Source: Bacillota bacterium (GTDB lineage Bacteria; Bacillota; Desulfotomaculia; Desulfotomaculales; Desulfallaceae). From it: a stretch of DNA of 9,059 bases. Below are positions 5,414-9,059 of the stretch, piece after piece. Within the stretch, counting starts at the first letter, position 1, and each line of letters opens with the position of its first letter. Under the pieces are notes generated by a model, which did no database searches, was not told the DNA's origin, and saw only the letters and a program-made list of their open reading frames with translations. Both the position numbers and the translations under genes were made by a program. Location: contig WQUS01000344.1 of NCBI GenBank assembly GCA_009781965.1, forward strand, positions 1 to 9,059. The letters are read 5' to 3'.

Positions 5414-8305
5414 ATGAAACGCAAGCAACTGGAAATAAGGACCAGATATGTTTTGGCCGGCGTGGCGCTGGTTTTTATTATTTTGTTGACCAGAATCAGT
5501 TTTCTCCAGTTGGTTCAGACGGAACAGTACCGCACCTTAGCCCGCAACAATTATATTCGGCTGGTGCCGATTTTCGCCCCCCGGGGCGAGATTTTCGACC
5601 GCAACGGCGCCAAAATAGTGGCCAACCGGCCTATTTACACTGTCTCCATTAACGTACTCAATGTCAAAGGGACTACCTACGAGGTGACGTTGGAGCGGAT
5701 TGGCGCCGATACGGTGCGGATGGCCGAGCAAATGGCCCCCATTCTGGCCCGGGATCCGGAGTACCTGCGTTTGGCCGGCGGAGGGGTTAAGGCAGACGGT
5801 GAACCGGCTGCCAATGCCAAACTGATTGCGGAACAAATTAAAACTTTGGTCGCGAAGCATAAAACAGAGCTGGAAAATGGCCGGCCTCTTGTTTTGGCGG
5901 CAATTTACAATCCCGATGTGGCCGCCTTATTAACCGGGCAGCCATGGGACGCCTACGGTATCCGGGTGGATAAACAGACTGATATGTTGAGCCGGCTGGT
6001 GGCTTTGCTGTTTCCCAAAGGGGTGTTCGAAGAAAAGAGCCTTTATCAGGCAGAGCGGCGGATCAGAGATGACATTCGGGGTAAAAAAGCCTATGAATCG
6101 CTGCTGGTGGCCGAAGATGTGCCGATGGAAACAGTGATGGAGCTGCAGGAAAGACAGTTGGAACTGCCCGGGGTGGTGGTGGATGTGCAGCCGATCCGCG
6201 ATTACCCGGACGGGCAGCTGTTGGGCCACGTCCTGGGTTATGTGCAGAATATTAAATCGGAGCAGTATGAGAAACACAAAGACGAAGGCTATCTGATGAA
6301 CGATTTGTACGGTCAGAATGGTTTGGAGATCATGTTTGAAAATGAGCTGCGGGGGGAGCATGGCGCCAGGCAGGTGGAGGTGGATGCTTACAATAATCCG
6401 GTGCGGGAACTGGGGTTTAAACAACCGGTGCCGGGTAACGACCTGGTGCTGACCGTGGACGCCCAGCTGCAGCAGGCGGCGGAAAAAGCATTGGCCGAAG
6501 GAGTGCAGCGGGTCCAAAAGTCCGGTTATCCACTGGCTAAGGGAGGCGCCGCGGTAGTATTGGATGTCAATACCGGAGCGGTGCTGGCCATGGCCAGTTA
6601 CCCCTCTTACAACCCGGGAGTGTTTGCCAATTTAACCACTGTCAAGTGGCAGGAACTGCAGGACTCCGGCGCGCTGCTCAACCGGGCGATCTCATTATAC
6701 CCGCCCGGTTCCACCTTTAAGATGGCTACCCTGGCCGCTGTTTTGGAGAACAATGTGGTGGATCCCACCTACAGGATGGCTGATCCCGGCTATTTCACCC
6801 TGGGCAGGCGTTACAATGACTGGCAGGCGGGCGGCCATGGTTATGTGGATGCGCGGGGGGCGCTCCAGCATTCCTGCGACACTTATTTCTGGCGCTATGG
6901 GCTCGCGGCCGGGCAGGAAGCCATTGGCAAATACGCCACTGAGTTCGGCTTGGGTCAGCTGACCGGTATTGGCCTGCCCGGCGAAATGGCCGGTTCGGTG
7001 CCCAGCCCGGAGCACAAGTATGAGTTGGTTAAAAGCATGTTGATTAGCTATAATGCCGATTTTGCCGCCGTGCGTGATTATAACAGCCAAATCAAGGCAG
7101 TAGAACAAAAATTGGCGGAGGCCGGCAATGACGCCGCGGCGAAGATTCAGCTGAACCAGGAAAAAAATGATCTGCAAACCAAACGGGATACGGAGTTGAA
7201 TAAGCAGCTGGAAAAACACGCCTGGGATTTGCAGTGGCAGTCTTACGACACTTTAAATATGGCCATTGGCCAGGGCGATAACTGGTATACTCCGCTGCAG
7301 TTGGCTGATTATGTGGCGGCGGTCGCCAACGGGGGCACCCTTTATCAACCTTATCTGGTGGAGCGGGTGGTGGCGCCCAATGGCAATGTAGTTAAAGAAT
7401 TTGCCAAAACTGTCCGCAATACTGTGGAGCTAAAACCGGAAAACCTGAAGATTATCCAGGAAGGGATGCATTTGGTGACCCTGCCGCCGGCCGGTACGGC
7501 CGCCGGTGTATTTGCGGGGTTTAAAGAATCGGCGGCGGCAAAAACCGGCACTGCCGAGGTTTTTAACGCCAAAGGCGTAAAAATAGGCAACCATGCGGCC
7601 TTTGTCGCTTATGCGCCCTATGAAAAGCCCGAGGTGGCGGTGGCTGTATTTATTGAATTTGGCCAGGCCGGCAGCGGTTATGCCGGCCCGGTAGGCCGTA
7701 AAATATTGGACGCCTATTTTGCGGAGGCGGCTAAGAACCCTTTGCCCGCCGGGCAAACCGGGCAGGTTAATAACAATGGCCAGGTTGCCGGGGGGCAACC
7801 AACCGGCCAGGAACAGCTTTCCGACGCTGCCCCGTCTTTGGTGTGGTCTGATTTGACTGAGCAGTCCACCGCAGCGCCGGCCGGTGCGGACGAGCGTTTC
7901 CGCTATTACGAACACCGGCTGGAACAGTGGCAGACCGCCCAAAAGGCCGCCTGGCAGGCTGCCCAGAAGGCTGCTGCTCAGAGGGCCGCGCAAAAAGCAG
8001 CCGCTGCCGCCCCACCGCCGGCCAGTGCAACCGGGCCCGAGCCGCCGGCCGCCGCGCCCCAAGGGGGACAGCAGGGGCAGCCGGAACCGCCGGCGGGAAA
8101 CGCGCCGCCACCGGCAGCCGAAACAGCGCCCCCGGCGAACAACCAGCCGCCGGCAGCAAACGGAGCGGAACCACAGCAGCAGCAACCAAAGCCGCTGCAG
8201 CAATCACAACCACAGACAAAACCACAACAACAACAGCCACAGTCACAGCAACAGCAACAGCCACATTTACTGCCACCACAGCCACAGCAAACACAGCAAC
8301 AGTAA
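5414..8305 (+). CDS. mrdA: Penicillin-binding protein 2 (elongation transpeptidase) with insert and Q/P-rich tail
   Basis: This 963-residue class B PBP is much longer than the usual 600-720. It cross-links nascent lateral-wall peptidoglycan outside the membrane, working with MreCD and RodA. After a basic start (MKRKQLEIRTR) comes one anchor (about 12-30), the pedestal/dimerisation region from R57-GEIFDRNG, and the transpeptidase domain from about residue 378 (GGAAVVLDVNTGAVLAMAS). Its catalytic motifs are intact: S433-TFK-436, S487-CD-489, K710-TG-712. The pedestal has a long charged stretch (about 105-215). Between the SxN-equivalent and KTG motifs, residues about 537-606 form a charged, coiled-coil-like insert, after which the normal TLNMAIGQGDNWYTPLQLA resumes. 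Residues about 770-963 form an extracytoplasmic tail: linker, AQKAA-type helical repeats (about 840-866), P/A-rich, then 24 glutamines in the last 43 residues. ATG 5414 is chosen from the N-terminal layout; its ribosome binding site (AAAGGA at 5395-5400 or GGGAAG at 5405-5410) is poor. Start and end of the tail are in one uninterrupted frame. Confidence 0.95.
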   Translation: MKRKQLEIRTRYVLAGVALVFIILLTRISFLQLVQTEQYRTLARNNYIRLVPIFAPRGEIFDRNGAKIVANRPIYTVSINVLNVKGTTYEVTLERIGADTVRMAEQMAPILARDPEYLRLAGGGVKADGEPAANAKLIAEQIKTLVAKHKTELENGRPLVLAAIYNPDVAALLTGQPWDAYGIRVDKQTDMLSRLVALLFPKGVFEEKSLYQAERRIRDDIRGKKAYESLLVAEDVPMETVMELQERQLELPGVVVDVQPIRDYPDGQLLGHVLGYVQNIKSEQYEKHKDEGYLMNDLYGQNGLEIMFENELRGEHGARQVEVDAYNNPVRELGFKQPVPGNDLVLTVDAQLQQAAEKALAEGVQRVQKSGYPLAKGGAAVVLDVNTGAVLAMASYPSYNPGVFANLTTVKWQELQDSGALLNRAISLYPPGSTFKMATLAAVLENNVVDPTYRMADPGYFTLGRRYNDWQAGGHGYVDARGALQHSCDTYFWRYGLAAGQEAIGKYATEFGLGQLTGIGLPGEMAGSVPSPEHKYELVKSMLISYNADFAAVRDYNSQIKAVEQKLAEAGNDAAAKIQLNQEKNDLQTKRDTELNKQLEKHAWDLQWQSYDTLNMAIGQGDNWYTPLQLADYVAAVANGGTLYQPYLVERVVAPNGNVVKEFAKTVRNTVELKPENLKIIQEGMHLVTLPPAGTAAGVFAGFKESAAAKTGTAEVFNAKGVKIGNHAAFVAYAPYEKPEVAVAVFIEFGQAGSGYAGPVGRKILDAYFAEAAKNPLPAGQTGQVNNNGQVAGGQPTGQEQLSDAAPSLVWSDLTEQSTAAPAGADERFRYYEHRLEQWQTAQKAAWQAAQKAAAQRAAQKAAAAAPPPASATGPEPPAAAPQGGQQGQPEPPAGNAPPPAAETAPPANNQPPAANGAEPQQQQPKPLQQSQPQTKPQQQQPQSQQQQQPHLLPPQPQQTQQQ
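8174..8302 (+). repeat. Glutamine-codon low-complexity tract at the 3' end of mrdA
   Basis: Forty-three codons encode 24 glutamines with interspersed P, S, T and K, using mixed CAA and CAG and CCA for proline. The DNA is strongly strand-asymmetric: rich in C and A, very poor in T. Such tracts are prone to slippage. The frame stays correct to the TAA at 8303-8305. Confidence 0.85.
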
Positions 8306-8410
8306 CAACCTAAGCCACACGGATCACCGTCGCCGGCGCCCGCGGTTATTCAATAATCGGGCAGGCACGGCAATTGTTTTATGCTTTTACACTATTTTTA
8401 CACTTAGGAA

Positions 8411-8452
8411 GTGCCCCGGCCATATATGGCCGTGGAAACTACTTCGGGGCAC
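8411..8452 (+). other. Compound hairpin / possible three-way-junction RNA element
   Basis: The outer arms GTGCCCCG (8411-8418) and CGGGGCAC (8445-8452) are perfect 8-bp complements. Inside are a perfect 14-bp palindrome GGCCATATATGGCC (8418-8431, sharing G8418) and a small GTGG/CTAC stem (8432-8435 with 8439-8442, one G-U pair) around an AAA loop. As RNA this could fold as an outer helix with two inner hairpins. I do not recognise it as a named riboswitch or RNA family. Confidence 0.55.
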
Positions 8453-8481
8453 AGAGAACTAAATTCTTTTCCATATTTTAA

Positions 8482-8528
8482 AAGGGGAAGCGGCAAGGTG
8501 TGCAATAGGCGCCTTGCCGCTTCCCTTT
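8482..8528 (+). terminator. Strong hairpin, probable terminator of the mre-mrdA operon
   Basis: AAGGGGAAGCGGCAAGGTG (8482-8500) pairs with CGCCTTGCCGCTTCCCTTT (8510-8528): 19 pairs including two G-U, with a 9-nt loop. The + strand 3' arm ends in CCCTTT and then AAAAATATTATT, so the T-run is only three bases. Read on the - strand it is followed by TTTTAAAATAT, a slightly better tail. It may therefore terminate weakly, work in both directions, or mainly protect the mRNA 3' end. Its position 177 nt after the mrdA stop fits an operon end. Confidence 0.6.
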
Positions 8529-8606
8529 AAAAATATTATTAAAAATTTACATTAGGGTGTTTCTTTTTTAAGCCCCAAAAGGGTTTAAATATATTAAATG
8601 GATGTT

Positions 8607-8620
8607 TAAGCGGCCGCTTA
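8607..8620. promoter_or_regulatory. 14-bp perfect palindrome, possible operator
   Basis: TAAGCGGCCGCTTA is a perfect dyad (centre between 8613 and 8614) in AT-rich DNA 75 bp before the sensor gene. It could be a dimeric regulator site. No protein can be named, and chance is not excluded. Confidence 0.3.
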
Positions 8621-8694
8621 TACAGAGTAACCCATCTTCCTATTTGACTAACATTACTGAACCATAATCCAAAGTAATCCGAGGTGAAAACAGC

Positions 8695-9059
8695 ATGACC
8701 TTTTTAAACCACGCCAAATACAAATACCTGATTCTGATTCCCTTAATCTTTCTCATCCTAAACGCGGTTTACTACCGCTACATGATGGCGGAAATCAATA
8801 ACAAGCTGTTGCAAGAGAAATTCAATCAAGTTGCCGCCGATGTGGATATCCTAGGCCAGTCCATTACCGAATTTGTGAACACGGATCATGACTGGGGCGT
8901 GTATGATTACGCGGATAAAGTAAGCAACTTAACGACAGCCATTGGCGCTTTACCTCATACTGTTGCCGAAGTGTACCAACAAACCGGGGACGGCCTGATC
9001 ATGCTGTCCCAAAAGACAACCGATACAGAAGAACGCTCATTTGATCCCAGGCGTTACCA
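8695..9059 (+). CDS. Membrane-anchored sensor-like protein, N-terminal part (3' end outside window)
   Basis: About 121 residues are visible from ATG 8695, which has GAGGTG at 8681-8686, 8 nt upstream. The N-terminus MTFLNHAKYKY leads to one uncleaved anchor (LILIPLIFLILNAVYY, about residues 12-27) and then a hydrophilic, probably extracytoplasmic domain. That domain opens with a helix (MMAEINNKLLQEKFNQVAADVDILGQSITEF) followed by NTDHDWGVYDYADKV. A single N-terminal anchor followed by a helix and a D-W-x-x-x-D-Y-type segment is how many bacterial signal-transduction receptors begin (CHASE4-like or Cache-like sensors in diguanylate cyclases, histidine kinases or chemoreceptors). I cannot assign the domain with certainty, and the output module is beyond the window. 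The gene has its own long upstream region and more A/T-rich codon use than the mre genes, so it is likely a separate transcription unit. Confidence 0.75.
   Translation, partial: MTFLNHAKYKYLILIPLIFLILNAVYYRYMMAEINNKLLQEKFNQVAADVDILGQSITEFVNTDHDWGVYDYADKVSNLTTAIGALPHTVAEVYQQTGDGLIMLSQKTTDTEERSFDPRRY

Larger units (their letters stand above)
8306..8694. other. 389-bp intergenic region with structured elements, no gene seen
   Basis: No convincing reading frame with a ribosome binding site is present on either strand. The stretch becomes AT-rich after about 8355 compared with the GC-rich genes before it. It contains a short perfect hairpin TTATT-C-AATAA (8345-8355), the compound hairpin at 8411-8452, the terminator-like hairpin at 8482-8528, and a 14-bp palindrome at 8607-8620. 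I find no well-spaced sigma-A promoter. TTGACT at 8644-8649 and CATAAT at 8663-8668 are only 13 nt apart. Confidence 0.7.

Noticed and set aside
8441..8456. Resemblance of CTTCGGGGCA to the start of an FMN riboswitch
   Set aside because: None of the other conserved FMN segments follow, the bases belong to the closing arm of a local hairpin, and the downstream gene is not a riboflavin gene.
7884..8462. Open frame of 192 codons overlapping the mrdA tail in another frame
   Set aside because: Its S/N/H-rich protein is the frame-shifted reading of the CAA/CAG tract, and it lacks a credible start signal. The PBP2 frame continues through the same bases.
8644..8668. TTGACT ... CATAAT as a promoter for the sensor gene
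   Set aside because: The spacer is only 13 nt, well short of the 16-18 nt needed by a sigma-A type promoter.

Overview
The window carries a bacterial cell-elongation cluster, all on the + strand: maf - radC - mreB - mreC - mreD - mrdA (PBP2). It is preceded by the 3' end of a sodium/calcium-exchanger gene, a RidA-family gene and a small DUF4321-type membrane protein gene. It is followed by a structured intergenic region and the 5' end of an unrelated membrane sensor gene. This gene order, strong AGGAGG-type ribosome binding sites and frequent TTG starts point to a Firmicute of the Clostridia/Negativicutes type. A Sporomusa-like diderm is my best guess, but the window holds no 16S or other decisive marker.

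Layout. 2-544: C-terminal part of a Na+/Ca2+ exchanger-family protein. 557-1012: RidA-family protein. 1013-1149: intergenic with a possible extended -10 promoter. 1150-1407: small two-helix membrane protein. 1463-2056: Maf nucleotide pyrophosphatase. 2028-2753: RadC, whose start lies inside maf. 2804-3835: MreB. 3836-4036: a 201-bp repeat-rich spacer with a perfect 19-bp inverted repeat, flanking 18-bp direct repeats and five copies of TTACTGTT. 4037-4879: MreC. 4896-5396: MreD. 5414-8305: an unusually long PBP2 (963 aa) with a coiled-coil-like insert in the transpeptidase domain and a Q/P/A-rich tail. 8306-8694: intergenic with two stable hairpins and a palindrome. 8695 to the window end: N-terminus of a membrane-anchored sensor-like protein.

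How the genes work together. MreB filaments on the inner face of the membrane organise the elongasome. MreC and MreD link MreB to PBP2, which cross-links new lateral-wall peptidoglycan outside the membrane. Maf (removal of non-canonical nucleotides, linked to septum control) and RadC are common upstream passengers of this operon. The spacings and overlap suggest one transcript from about maf, or from the DUF4321 gene, through mrdA.

No wholly new multi-gene system is evident. The most unusual items are the palindrome/direct-repeat element between mreB and mreC, the insert and low-complexity tail of PBP2, tandem duplications that repeat the stop codons of radC and mreB, and a folded three-way-junction-like element at 8411-8452.
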